Shown here: positions 1 to 8,664 of the stretch, piece by piece | Position numbering within the stretch: the stretch's first letter is position 1 | Layout of the letters: the number at the start of each line of letters is the position of its first letter | Origin: Nocardia sp. XZ_19_385 | GTDB lineage: Bacteria; Actinomycetota; Actinomycetes; Mycobacteriales; Mycobacteriaceae | Length of the DNA: 64,000 nt | NCBI RefSeq assembly: GCF_015355755.1 | Contig: NZ_JACVEE010000003.1 | Coordinates: 310,001 to 374,000, forward strand | Reading direction: 5' to 3' | The notes under the pieces: generated by a model | Database searches by the model: none | Told to the model about the DNA's origin: nothing | What the model saw: only the letters and a program-made list of their open reading frames with translations | Made by a program: the position numbers and the translations under genes

Positions 1-2
1 TG

Positions 3-404
3 CTGAGCAAGCTGAGCTCCCGCGCGGTGCCCTATCTCGGGATCAGCCTGTCGGCGGCGGTGATGGTGATCGGCGTGGTCGTGAATGTGATCTCCCCGGA
101 CAAGGCGTTCGCTTACATCACCGCGGTGAGCACGATCGGCATCATCTTCGTGTGGGGCATGATCCTGGTCTGTCACATGATCTATCGCAGGCGCGTCAAG
201 CAGGGGCTGCTCCCGGCCAGCGACTACCGCTTGCCCGGTGCGCCGGTGACCACCTGGCTCGCGCTCGGTTTCCTCGGACTCGTCGTGGTGCTGTTGTTCC
301 TCACCGAAAGTGGACGCACCGCGCTCGTGGTCGGTGCGGTGTGGGGCGTGCTGGTCTGCTCGGGGTATCTGGCGCTGACCAAACTCGGCAAGCGAACCGC
401 CTAG
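3..404 (+). CDS. Amino acid permease, C-terminal part (cut by window start)
   Basis: This is the last 133 codons of an APC-superfamily amino acid permease (GABA permease or CycA/AnsP-like); the start lies outside the window and the frame is open from base 3. Four hydrophobic segments are visible, the second followed by a YRRRVKQG cytoplasmic loop and then by LPGAP, typical of the loop before the last two helices in this family. The protein would import an amino acid with protons across the cytoplasmic membrane. Substrate cannot be told from the tail. A strong hairpin follows immediately, so transcription probably ends here. Confidence 0.8.
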   Translation: MSKLSSRAVPYLGISLSAAVMVIGVVVNVISPDKAFAYITAVSTIGIIFVWGMILVCHMIYRRRVKQGLLPASDYRLPGAPVTTWLALGFLGLVVVLLFLTESGRTALVVGAVWGVLVCSGYLALTKLGKRTA

Positions 405-415
405 TCACGGCTTTC

Positions 416-450
416 CGAGGGCCGACCGGCATCACGCCGGTCGGCCCTCG
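416..450. terminator. Hairpin terminator
   Basis: A perfect 15-bp stem (416-430 paired with 436-450) with a 5-base loop starts 12 bases after the permease stop codon. It is followed by a short T-containing stretch. It separates the permease from the methyltransferase downstream. Confidence 0.8.
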
Positions 451-498
451 GTGTTTCCAGACGGAAATTCAGTGGACGGCGGTGAGAGGATCGCTGAT

Positions 499-1272
499 AT
501 GTCGCGAACCTTCGAAGACCTGGTGGCCGAAGCCGAATCGGTATCGGTGGACGGCTGGGATTTCTCCTGGCTGGACGGTCGAGCAACCGAGCAGCGACCG
601 TCATGGGGATATCAGCGGCTGATGAGTGCGCGGCTGGCCGAGGTGGACTCGGCGCTCGATATCCAGACCGGCGGCGGCGAAGTTCTCGCCGGTGCCGTGC
701 TGAAACATCGCAAAACACTGCCGCCCACCATGGTGGCGACCGAGTCGTGGCCGCCGAACGTCGACAAAGCCACACAGCTGCTGCATCCGCTCGGCGCGGT
801 GGTCGTCGCCGATTCCGATGAACCGCCACTTCCGTTCGCGGACAACGCCTTCGACCTGATCACCAGCCGTCATCCGGTGCGGGCATGGTGGGCGGAGATC
901 GCCCGCGTGCTGCGTCCCGGCGGCAGTTACCTGTCCCAGCATGTCGGACCGGCCAGCGTCTTCGAGCTGGTCGAGTACTTCCTGGGCCCGCAGCCGGAAG
1001 CGCGCAAGGGGCGCGATCCCGAGGACGCTCGCAAGGAGGCCGAAGCCGCCGGGCTCGAGGTCGTCGACCTGCGCTTGGAGCGGCTGCGCACCGAGTTCAA
1101 CGACATCGGCGCGGTCATCTACTTCCTGCGCAAGGTGATCTGGATGGTTCCCGGGTTCACCGTTGATCAGTACCTCGAGCAACTCCGTGAGCTGCACGAG
1201 CAGATCGAAGCCGACGGGCCGTTCGTCGCGACCACCACCCGATTCCTGATCGAGGCGCGTAAACCCGTGTAG
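499..1272 (+). CDS. Class I SAM-dependent methyltransferase
   Basis: A 257-residue protein with a Rossmann methyltransferase fold. The SAM-binding glycine motif is ALDIQTGGGEVL at residues 53-63, and LPFADNAFDLI followed by ARVLRPGGSYL matches the later motifs of the UbiE/Methyltransf_11 group. An upstream in-frame GTG at 451 exists, but it abuts the terminator stem; ATG 499 has a GAGAGGA ribosome site 8 bases upstream and is preferred. The methyl acceptor is unknown. The gene ends directly against the convergent efflux gene with no spacer. Confidence 0.85.
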   Translation: MSRTFEDLVAEAESVSVDGWDFSWLDGRATEQRPSWGYQRLMSARLAEVDSALDIQTGGGEVLAGAVLKHRKTLPPTMVATESWPPNVDKATQLLHPLGAVVVADSDEPPLPFADNAFDLITSRHPVRAWWAEIARVLRPGGSYLSQHVGPASVFELVEYFLGPQPEARKGRDPEDARKEAEAAGLEVVDLRLERLRTEFNDIGAVIYFLRKVIWMVPGFTVDQYLEQLRELHEQIEADGPFVATTTRFLIEARKPV

Positions 1273-2685
1273 CTACTCGGCGGTGGGCCGGCCGGGCAGC
1301 ATCATCGATGCCACGATCAGGATGACCGCCGCCGCCGCGACAGCGATGAACACGAGGTGCACCGCCGAGGACAGTGCGGCCGGTGCGGGATGGTCGGCCC
1401 CGTGCACGTGCGAGTTCACGATCGCACCGAAGACCGCGACACCCACCGCGCTGCCGATGGACCGCGCGAACATATTCGTCGAGGTGACCACACCCCGCTC
1501 AGACCATTCCGCGCTCGACTGCGCGGCGATGATCGACGGCGTGGAAACCAGGCCCAGCCCGAGGCCGATCACGAAACACGACCCCGCCAACTGCCACACC
1601 GTCGACTGCTGACCGGCCAGCAGCAGCGAGGCCGCGCCCACCGTCGCGACGCTGCTGCCGATCAACGCGCTGTTGCGGAAGCCGATGCGCATGTACACCC
1701 GGCCCGCCTGCGAACCGGTGATCGGCCAGCCGAGGGTGAGCGCGCCGACGCCCAGACCCGCGACCAGCGCGCTGCTGCCGAGCACGCCTTGCGCGAAAGT
1801 TGGTACGTAGGAGGTCAATCCGAGAATGATGGCGCCGACGAACAGCGAGATGATGCTGCTCGCCACCAGCACCCGCCGGGTGAAAACCCACAGCGGCAGA
1901 ATCGGATTCGCGGCCCGGCGCTCCACCAGCGCGAAGATCGCGAGCACCAGCGCGCCACCGCCGAAGATCCCGAGACTGGCCGGGGAGGTCCACGCCCAGG
2001 AGTGCCCGCCTTCGAGCAGCCCCAGGATGATCGCGCCCGCGCCGAGGGTGAGCAGCATCGCGCCCAGGTAGTCGATGCTGCTGTGCCGATGCTTGGGCGC
2101 GGTTTCCTTGAAGTGCCGCAACAACATCCACGCGGCCAGCGCCGACACCGGCAGGTTCACCAGGAAGATCCAGCGCCAACTCAGGTACTCCGAGAACAGG
2201 CCGCCGAGCAGCGGGCCCAGCACCGACGAGGCCGCCCACACCGCCGCGATATAGCCCTGCACCTTCCCGCGTTCGGCGAGCGTGTACAGGTCGCCGGCGA
2301 TGGTCAGCGTCATCGGCTGCACCGCGCCCGCGCCCAGACCCTGAATCGCGCGGAAGATGATCAGCCCCACCATGCTGGTCGCCAGACCGCACAACAGCGA
2401 ACCCAGGGCGAACACCGCGATGCCGAACAGCAGCACCGGTTTGCGCCCGAAGGTGTCGGCCAGCTTGCCGTAGATCGGCACGGTCACGGCCTGCGCCAGC
2501 AGATAGATCGAGAACAGCCACGGGAACTGGGCGAACCCGCCGAGATTCTGGGTGATGGTCAGGATCGCGGTGGCGATGATGGTGGAGTCCAGTGCGACCA
2601 GTCCGGTCGAGAGCATCAGCGCTCCGAGTACCGCCCCGCGCTCGGATCTGAGGCCGACGCCCGGCTGCACTGTCTCGGTCGCCAC
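1273..2685 (-). CDS. DHA2-family MFS multidrug efflux transporter (EmrB/QacA type)
   Basis: A 470-residue, roughly 14-helix proton antiporter. After a short cytoplasmic N-terminus comes LDSTIIATA, the family's motif in helix 1, then GKLADTFGRKPVLL (motif A, loop 2-3), RAIQGLGAGAVQP (motif B) and VLGPLLGG (motif C, the antiporter signature). The GTG start is the first in-frame start. It is expected to export hydrophobic drugs or metabolites. No adjacent repressor is seen and no copy of the region's composite operator lies upstream, so it appears unconnected with the catabolic genes. Confidence 0.9.
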   Translation of the reverse strand: MATETVQPGVGLRSERGAVLGALMLSTGLVALDSTIIATAILTITQNLGGFAQFPWLFSIYLLAQAVTVPIYGKLADTFGRKPVLLFGIAVFALGSLLCGLATSMVGLIIFRAIQGLGAGAVQPMTLTIAGDLYTLAERGKVQGYIAAVWAASSVLGPLLGGLFSEYLSWRWIFLVNLPVSALAAWMLLRHFKETAPKHRHSSIDYLGAMLLTLGAGAIILGLLEGGHSWAWTSPASLGIFGGGALVLAIFALVERRAANPILPLWVFTRRVLVASSIISLFVGAIILGLTSYVPTFAQGVLGSSALVAGLGVGALTLGWPITGSQAGRVYMRIGFRNSALIGSSVATVGAASLLLAGQQSTVWQLAGSCFVIGLGLGLVSTPSIIAAQSSAEWSERGVVTSTNMFARSIGSAVGVAVFGAIVNSHVHGADHPAPAALSSAVHLVFIAVAAAAVILIVASMMLPGRPTAE

Positions 2686-2783
2686 CGGGCGGCCCCTCTC
2701 GTTCGTTGGACTAACTGCTTCTCAACGAACGTATCGTCCCCTCAGCTATTCCCGCACGGAAGGTTTCCGTTGCGGCAACAAGG

Positions 2784-3623
2784 TCACGGCTTGCGGCCGA
2801 CTCCCGCCCAGTACCAGGCCGATTCCGGGTCGGCGACGACGTTGGTCGCCCGGGGCGCGAGGTCGGGTCGCCAGGTGACGACCGGCACCACACCGGGCTC
2901 GACCAGTTCGGTGCCCGCGAACAGCGACTCCGTCTCGGCGCGGGTGCGCGGATGGAAGGTGATCCCCGCGTCCTCGGCCGAGTGCACCACCCGCGCCATC
3001 GCGCGTTCGTCGAAATCGGCGGTGGGATGGGTGATCACCAGGTAACTGCCCGAAGGCACCCTGTCCAGCAGTTTCGCCACGATCTCGTGCGGCTTGTCGC
3101 TGTCCTCGAAGTACATCAGCACGGCGACCATCATGATCGCGATCGGCTGTTCGAAGTCGAGGGTGTCGTTCAGCGCCGGATCGGTCAGGATGCTCTCCGG
3201 GTCGTGCAGATCGGCGTGGATGAACGCGGTCTTGCCCTGCGGTGAGCTCGACATCAGCGCGCGGGCGTGGGCCAGCACGATGGGATCGTTGTCGACGTAG
3301 ACCACGCGCGCGGCGGGAGCGGCCCGCTGCGCCACCTCGTGGGTGTTGCCCGCGGTGGGGATTCCGGTGCCGATATCCAGGAATTGCGTGATCCCGGCTT
3401 CCTGCACCAGATAGCGCACCGACCGCCCGAGGAACGCGCGATTGGCCTGGGCCATGGTCTGGATGGCTGGTATATGTCCGGCTATCGCGTCGCCGAGGGC
3501 GCGATCGGCGGGGTAATTGTCTTTTCCACCGAGCCAATAGTCGTAGACCCGTGCTTCGTGCGCGATGGTCGTGTCGATTTTGGCCGATAATCCGGGGGTG
3601 GTTCGAACTTGGGGTTGCGCCAT
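2784..3623 (-). CDS. SAV_2177 / DUF574 family SAM-dependent methyltransferase
   Basis: A 279-residue member of the actinobacterial Methyltransf_19 family. Signs are the N-terminal ARVYDYWLGGKDNYPADR block (residues 24-41), the SAM-binding FLDIGTGIPTAGNTHE at 81-96, VVYVDNDPIVLAHARAL, and the C-terminal TWRPD...WYWAGVGRKP ending typical of the family. AAGGAAGG lies 7 bases before the ATG. The physiological substrate of this family is not known. It is a single-gene unit divergent from the small membrane protein at 3872. Confidence 0.88.
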   Translation of the reverse strand: MAQPQVRTTPGLSAKIDTTIAHEARVYDYWLGGKDNYPADRALGDAIAGHIPAIQTMAQANRAFLGRSVRYLVQEAGITQFLDIGTGIPTAGNTHEVAQRAAPAARVVYVDNDPIVLAHARALMSSSPQGKTAFIHADLHDPESILTDPALNDTLDFEQPIAIMMVAVLMYFEDSDKPHEIVAKLLDRVPSGSYLVITHPTADFDERAMARVVHSAEDAGITFHPRTRAETESLFAGTELVEPGVVPVVTWRPDLAPRATNVVADPESAWYWAGVGRKP

Positions 3624-3871
3624 CGAGATTCCTTCCTTGGGCGTTCGCTCAGAATATGTTCAGCGAACCCCCAGCGGGCCGGTATCGCCCAAGCAAGACA
3701 GCCGGATTCGCGGCTGTCGGGCTGAGGTGCGCAAACCCGCTGACAAGGGGGCAAGACGGGTGCGGTGTGTCGGCTCTGCCAGGGGTTTTCCGTGTTGTTG
3801 AATGGGCCGCAGAGAACAAGACCGCACGGTCGGCGAATTTCTTCACCTCGGCATCCATAAGGAGCATGACA

Positions 3872-4156
3872 GTGAGCCTGATCCTCTGCGCGCTACAAGA
3901 CACCGTCCTCGCTCAGGTCGTCGGCAACCCCGCACCGGAAGCTCCGCCGCTAGCCGACAAATTGATGCAAATGGGCCGCTACTTCACCTGGCTGGTCCAG
4001 CTATCCGGTATCACCGCCATCACCTACGGCGGCGGCCGCTTCGCCTGGGAGAAGTGGAACGGCGGCGGCCTGCAATCCCCGAAGATGATCGCCAGCGCCA
4101 TGGCCGGCGGCGCCGTCGCCACCAGCGCCGGCACCATCATGAATTCGGTCATCTGA
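3872..4156 (+). CDS. Small two-helix membrane protein, unrecognised
   Basis: A 94-residue protein with a hydrophobic N-terminus (MSLILCALQDTVLAQ), a segment around YFTWLVQLSGITAITYGGG and a second one around MIASAMAGGAVATSAGTI separated by a WEKWNGGG loop. The size and two-helix, glycine-rich layout recall small subunits of actinobacterial conjugation or secretion systems, but no partner genes lie nearby, so that is only a resemblance. Start choice: ATG 3866 is 1 base from AAGGAG (3859-3864), whereas GTG 3872 is 7 bases away and is preferred. Confidence 0.5.
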   Translation: MSLILCALQDTVLAQVVGNPAPEAPPLADKLMQMGRYFTWLVQLSGITAITYGGGRFAWEKWNGGGLQSPKMIASAMAGGAVATSAGTIMNSVI

Positions 4157-4243
4157 ACCGATGTAAGAAACACCTGGTCGGAGGCGGGGTGTCACGCTAG
4201 TGCACCGCCTCCGTCCGTCTGTGTCCTCTGTTAGCGTACGAGA

Positions 4244-4696
4244 ATGCAGGACAGCGTGACAGTTCGAATGGCAGCACCCGCTGAGAAAATCTGGAATCTC
4301 GTCAGCGATATCACCAATACCGGCAAGTTCAGCCCCGAGACGATCGCAGCCGAATGGCTCGGCGGCGCAACGGAGCCCGCAGTCGGCGCCAAGTTTCGCG
4401 GCCGTGTCAACCGCAACGGCTGGGGGTTGAAGTATTGGACCGTGTGCCGGATCATCGCCGCGGATCCGGGCCGCGAGTTCGCCTTCACCGTGCTCGGCCC
4501 CGGCGGGATGCCGATCAACACCTGGCGTTACCGCTTGGAGCCCATCGATGGCGGCACCGACGTCACGGAATCGTTCCACCTGCACCCCAGCCTGCCCCTC
4601 CGGTTGTACTGGCTGATCGCCGGCCGAGCGCGCGGTCGAACGAACAATAAAGGTATGCGAGAGACGCTGGAACGGATCAAAGCCGTCGTCGAATAA
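4244..4696 (+). CDS. SRPBCC-family (polyketide cyclase/START-like) protein
   Basis: A 150-residue single-domain protein of the Bet v1/START fold. It starts with the strand typical of the family (MQDSVTVRMAAPAEKIWNLVSDI), carries a central beta-sheet with RGRVNRNGW and TVCRII, and ends in a long C-terminal helix (MRETLERIKAVVE). Such proteins bind a hydrophobic ligand in a cavity; ligand unknown. A weak ribosome site precedes ATG 4244. It stands alone between the small membrane protein and the flavin oxidase. Confidence 0.75.
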   Translation: MQDSVTVRMAAPAEKIWNLVSDITNTGKFSPETIAAEWLGGATEPAVGAKFRGRVNRNGWGLKYWTVCRIIAADPGREFAFTVLGPGGMPINTWRYRLEPIDGGTDVTESFHLHPSLPLRLYWLIAGRARGRTNNKGMRETLERIKAVVE

Positions 4697-4795
4697 AGGG
4701 ACGAATCGCGCACCTCAGTTGCGGCGGGTATGAAGCTCCGGTGGCTAGCGTCGGGGGACTGCCCATTTGCTGGAGCCGCCTGAAGGAGATCATCG

Positions 4796-6344
4796 ATGCC
4801 CTTCTCACGTCGAGGATTTATTGCTTCGGCGGTGGGTGCGACGTCGTTATTGGTAGGGGAGCCGGGAGCGCGGGCCCAGACACCGATGGCCGGTCCCGGG
4901 GAGCCGGAGTACGCGAAGGCGACTGAGCGGGGCTACAACTCGCGGTTCGTAGCGCGGCCCGAGCGCGTGTATCTACCGGTCGATGCCGAGGAGGTTCGGG
5001 CGGCGGTGGCCGCGGCGGTGCGGGCCGGGTTGCGGCCTGCGGCTCGTTCGGGCGGGCATTGTTTCGACGATTTCGTCGACAGTGCCGACACGCGGGCGCT
5101 GATCGATCTCGGGCGAATGACCGGGGTCGAGTGGGACGAGCGGCATCGTGCGTTCTCTGTCGGCGCGGGTACCGAGCTGCGCGGTTTATGAAGGGCTGGC
5201 GCGATGGGGCGTGACTGTACCGGCCGGCATCTGTAAGGGCGTCGGGGTGGGCGGGCACATTTGCGGCGGGGGTTACGGTCCGCTGTCGCGTCGCCACGGC
5301 TTGGTCGCCGATCATCTCTATGGAGTGGAGGTCGTCACCGTCGACGCCGCCGGACGAGCGGCGCTCGTGCTCGCGACCAAAGACGGCCCGCACGAGGACC
5401 TGTGGTGGGCGCACACCGGTGGGGGCGGCGGCAATTTCGGGGTGGTGACCCGATTCTTGTTGCGCTCGGCCGACTCCGATGGTTCCGATCCTCATCTGGC
5501 TCTGCCACGACCGCCGGCCAATGTGCTCAGCACCCGCGTGCTGTTTCCGATCACTACCGAGGACTCGTTCGTACGGCTGCTCGGCAACTATCTGGCGTTC
5601 TTCCACCAGCACAGCGAGCCGGATGATGCCTACGCCGGGCTGTACGCGCCGTTGAGTGTCCGCACGACCGCACTCGGCAGCACGGAGCTGTTGGTTCTGC
5701 TCGACGGGGACCCACGCGAAGCTCACGATCGCTTGAAAGCTTTTCTCGCCGCGATCACCGACGGGGTCTTCCCGCCGCCGCTGATCGAACCACTCGTCCG
5801 CATGTCCTACTTCGACGCCGTCGAGCGGATCTACTACCCCAAGGCAGCCAACTCGCCGAGGGTCAAGATCAAGGCCGCCTACCTGCGCCGCCCTTACTCC
5901 GCCGAGCAGCTGCGTACCTGCTATCGCCACATGATGGATGTGAGCGTGATCGGCGAATCGGTGCTGGAATTCCTGCCTTTCGGCGGTGCGGTCAACGCTG
6001 TCGCCCTCGGCGCGACGGCGATGCCGGCGCGCGATTCGTTCATGCAGATGCTCATCCATGCGGCATGGCGGCGGCCCGATGGCGACGAGCACTTTGTGAC
6101 TTGGGCTCGGCGGTTCTATGCCGAGCTCTACGCCGAGACCGGCGGGGTGCCGGTGCCGAATGAACGCAACGGCGGCAGCTATATCAATTATCCCGACCCG
6201 GATCTGGCCGACCCGAATTGGAATACCTCGGGTGTGCCGTGGCACGCCTGTTATTACGGCGCGCAATACCAACGGCTGCAGCGGATCAAGGCGACCTGGG
6301 ATCCGGGCACGGTGTTTCGGCACCGGCTGTCGGTACAGCCCTAG
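4796..6344 (+). pseudogene. Tat-exported FAD-linked oxidase (BBE type), frameshifted
   Basis: Two overlapping reading frames together encode one secreted berberine-bridge/GOOX-type flavin oxidase of about 515 residues. The first (4796-5191) carries a twin-arginine signal (SRRGFIASAVGATSLL) and the first FAD-binding lobe with RSGGHCFDDFV, whose His is the usual 8-alpha-linked residue. The second (frame of 5148-6344) continues with GICKGVGVGGHICGGGYG, where the Cys fits the second covalent FAD link, then the substrate domain and the BBE tail (YYGAQYQRLQRIKATWDP). The break is near 5183: LRGL-stop in one frame, VYEGLARWG in the other, as if two bases were lost (or one gained). It may be a real lesion or a sequencing error. 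The C-terminal half is otherwise intact. Confidence 0.8.
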
Positions 6345-6350
6345 GCATGA

Positions 6351-6368
6351 CTCCCCCGATCGGGGGAG
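6351..6368. terminator. Palindromic terminator after the flavin oxidase
   Basis: A perfect 9+9 palindrome (CTCCCCCGA/TCGGGGGAG) lies 6 bases after the oxidase stop codon and about 95 bases before secY2. No U-tract follows, as is common in actinobacteria. Confidence 0.55.
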
Positions 6369-6462
6369 CGTGAAATCGGCCTCTCGGGCGACGTCAGCGC
6401 GGCCCGGCCTTCCATAGCGTCGAAGGCCCATGCCAAGCCGATCCCGCCCACGAGGAGCTCCC

Positions 6463-7773
6463 GTGCTTTCTGCCGTCATGTCGGCTGCCCGAACCCCGGA
6501 GCTGCGGCGGAAGGCACTGTGGACGCTCGGGCTGCTGGGGTTGTTCCGACTCGGCGCGGTATTGCCGTCACCCGGTGTGGATTTCACGGCTGTTCGCAGT
6601 TGTTTCGAGCAGAACGTGGGCGGCGAATCCGGCGGCATCTACCAGCTGGTGAACCTGTTGTCCGGCGGCTCGATGCTGCAACTGTCGGTGTTCGCGGTCG
6701 GAATCATGCCCTACATCACCGCGAGCATCATCACGCAGCTATTGACCGTCGTGATCCCGCGTTTCGAAGATTTGCGGCGGGAAGGGCAATCCGGCCAAGC
6801 CAAAGTCACGCAGTACACCCGCTACCTGGCGATGGCGCTGGCATTGCTGCAAGCCTCGACATTGGTTGCGCTGGCCGCGCGGGGCCAACTGCTGCAGGGT
6901 TGTCCCGAGGACATCCTCGCCGACAGCTCGCTGTTCGCCATGATCACCGCGGTGCTCGTCATGACCGCGGGCGCCGCCCTGGTGATGTGGTTCGGCGAGC
7001 TGATCACCGAGCGCGGTTTCGGCAACGGTATGTCGCTGCTCATCCTCGCGGGCATCGCCGCCCAGATTCCAGCGCAGGGCGGGGCGATTCTGGAAAGCCG
7101 GGGCGGAATCGTCTTCGCCGGAGTCTGTCTCGCGATAGCCGCGATGATCGTCGGCGTGGTCTTCATCGAGCAGGGCCAGCGCCGGATTCCGGTGCAGTAC
7201 GCCAAGCGCGTGGTGGGACGCAAGATGTACGGCGGTTCCTCGACGTACTTGCCGCTGAAGGTCAATCAGGCCGGTGTCATTCCGGTCATCTTCGCCTCGT
7301 CGCTGCTGTACCTGCCGAACCTGCTCGTGCAGTTCACCCAGGGGAGTTCGGGCCTCGTTCAGGAGTTCATCCAGAAGTACCTGGCCGACCCGAATCATCC
7401 GGTCCACATAACCGGCTACTTCGCCCTGATCGTCTTCTTTTCCTACTTCTACGTCGCGATCACCGTCAACCCGCAGGAACGTGCCGAGGAGATGAAGAAA
7501 TTCGGCGGCTTCATCCCCGGCTATCGGCCCGGCAAGCCGACGGCCGAGCATTTGGGGTATGTCCTCAATCGGATCACCCTGCCCGGATCCTTCTATCTCG
7601 GTGCCGTTGTCGTGCTGCCGAACTTGGTTCTGGGTTTCGGCGATTCCGCTTCCACGGCGAGCCTGGCCTTCGGCGGCACCTCGGCGCTGATCATGGTGAG
7701 CGTCGCCCTGGACACGGTCAAACAGCTGGAAAGCCAAGTGCTGAACCGGAATTACCAGGGTTTTCTGCGATGA
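6463..7773 (+). CDS. secY2: Second preprotein translocase subunit SecY
   Basis: A 436-residue full-length SecY, the channel subunit of the Sec translocon. It opens as housekeeping mycobacterial/nocardial SecY does (VLSAVMSAARTPELRRK), keeps the plug-region and helix-2 motif GIMPYITASIITQLL, GNGMSLLILAGI, the cytoplasmic loop GQRRIPVQYAKR and the C6 loop NPQERAEEMKKFGGFIPG. GTG 6463 has GAGGAG 5 bases upstream and matches the usual N-terminus; ATG 6430 would add an unusual 11-residue leader. There are no ribosomal protein genes, adk or map next to it, so it is not the housekeeping copy. Many residues differ in otherwise conserved helices (for example a Cys-containing periplasmic loop FEQNVGGES). 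No accessory secA2 or signature substrate is in the window. Confidence 0.9.
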   Translation: MLSAVMSAARTPELRRKALWTLGLLGLFRLGAVLPSPGVDFTAVRSCFEQNVGGESGGIYQLVNLLSGGSMLQLSVFAVGIMPYITASIITQLLTVVIPRFEDLRREGQSGQAKVTQYTRYLAMALALLQASTLVALAARGQLLQGCPEDILADSSLFAMITAVLVMTAGAALVMWFGELITERGFGNGMSLLILAGIAAQIPAQGGAILESRGGIVFAGVCLAIAAMIVGVVFIEQGQRRIPVQYAKRVVGRKMYGGSSTYLPLKVNQAGVIPVIFASSLLYLPNLLVQFTQGSSGLVQEFIQKYLADPNHPVHITGYFALIVFFSYFYVAITVNPQERAEEMKKFGGFIPGYRPGKPTAEHLGYVLNRITLPGSFYLGAVVVLPNLVLGFGDSASTASLAFGGTSALIMVSVALDTVKQLESQVLNRNYQGFLR

Positions 7774-7804
7774 ACCCGGGCGGGCCTCTGGGCACCGGCG
7801 GCCG

Positions 7805-8653
7805 ATGAGCCTACGGTCTGAAACCATGGTTCCGAATTCCTCGACCCATCCGCTGCTGCGCGTGGTGTCCTCGCTCGTTCTCGCGATCACCGCGATGACG
7901 CTGTCGGTGGCTACCGCGCACGCGGATACGCGATCGACCAGCTGTGCGGTGGACCGGCAGCCCGGCCCGCGTCCGGCTCGATCGGCGGCCGACTCCAGCC
8001 TTGCTCGGGGGCAGTCGATCTCGGTGCTGCTGGCCGACGGTCAGATGTTCTTCCGGATGGGTATGCGGGCGGCGATCGCGGGCCAAGCGGATATGAGCTG
8101 CGTCGCGGAGGTCGGTGACGGTCTCGCCGCTGTCCGGGAGCTGCAACGTCTGCGCCCGGACGTGGCTCTCGTCGATCTCGACCTGCCGGGCTTGGGCGAC
8201 GCGGGGCCGATCGACACCACCGGCACCAGGATTCTGGCCCTCGCTACCGAGCACACGGACGAAAATCTGTATCGCGCACTACATCTCGGTGCCACCGGGT
8301 TCCTCGCGCGATCCGGGCAAGTCAACGACCTGCTCAGCGCGATCCGCACGGCGGTACACGGCACCGCCCTCATCGATCCGACGCTGACCCGGCAGCTGAT
8401 CACTCGTCTGTCGGCCGGGATCGAACCTTTTCCGGCCACCCCGGAAGTCGAAACCCTCACTCCCCGTGAACATCAGGTCCTCCACTTCATCGCGAAGGGG
8501 TGCACGAATCCCGAGATAGCCCTAGCCCTCGGGATCGGCGAACAGACTGTCAAAACCCATGTCTCCCATGTGCTCACCAAACTCGGCGTCCGTGATCGCC
8601 TCCACGCCGCGGTGTACGCGCACACTCGCCGGATCGGACCGATCGAGGCGTAG
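7805..8653 (+). CDS. NarL/LuxR-type response regulator with a signal-peptide-like N-terminus and degenerate receiver
   Basis: A 282-residue reading frame: residues 15-40 look like a secretion signal ending AHA, a linker follows, then a receiver domain from about residue 71 and a LuxR helix-turn-helix at the end (LTPREHQVLHFIAKG...TVKTHVSHVLTKLGV). The receiver keeps the phospho-acceptor Asp in DVALVDLDLPG, but the acidic pair reads LLADGQ instead of LLADDQ and the conserved Lys is replaced (GFLARSG). A hydrophobic leader makes no sense on a cytoplasmic DNA-binding protein, so translation may start internally (for example GTG 7947), or the leader is a fused remnant. The gene starts 31 bases after secY2 and may be cotranscribed. 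No histidine kinase is adjacent. Confidence 0.75.
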   Translation: MSLRSETMVPNSSTHPLLRVVSSLVLAITAMTLSVATAHADTRSTSCAVDRQPGPRPARSAADSSLARGQSISVLLADGQMFFRMGMRAAIAGQADMSCVAEVGDGLAAVRELQRLRPDVALVDLDLPGLGDAGPIDTTGTRILALATEHTDENLYRALHLGATGFLARSGQVNDLLSAIRTAVHGTALIDPTLTRQLITRLSAGIEPFPATPEVETLTPREHQVLHFIAKGCTNPEIALALGIGEQTVKTHVSHVLTKLGVRDRLHAAVYAHTRRIGPIEA

Positions 8654-8664
8654 GCGGCGAAACG

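Noticed and set aside
1357..3045. 562-codon open frame on the plus strand
   Set aside because: It is the shadow of the DHA2 transporter and DUF574 genes; Arg/His/Gln-rich with no domain, while the opposite strand carries clear family motifs.
4818..6638. 606-codon open frame on the minus strand across the flavin oxidase
   Set aside because: No ribosome site or recognisable domain; the plus strand encodes a full BBE-type oxidase broken only by one frameshift.
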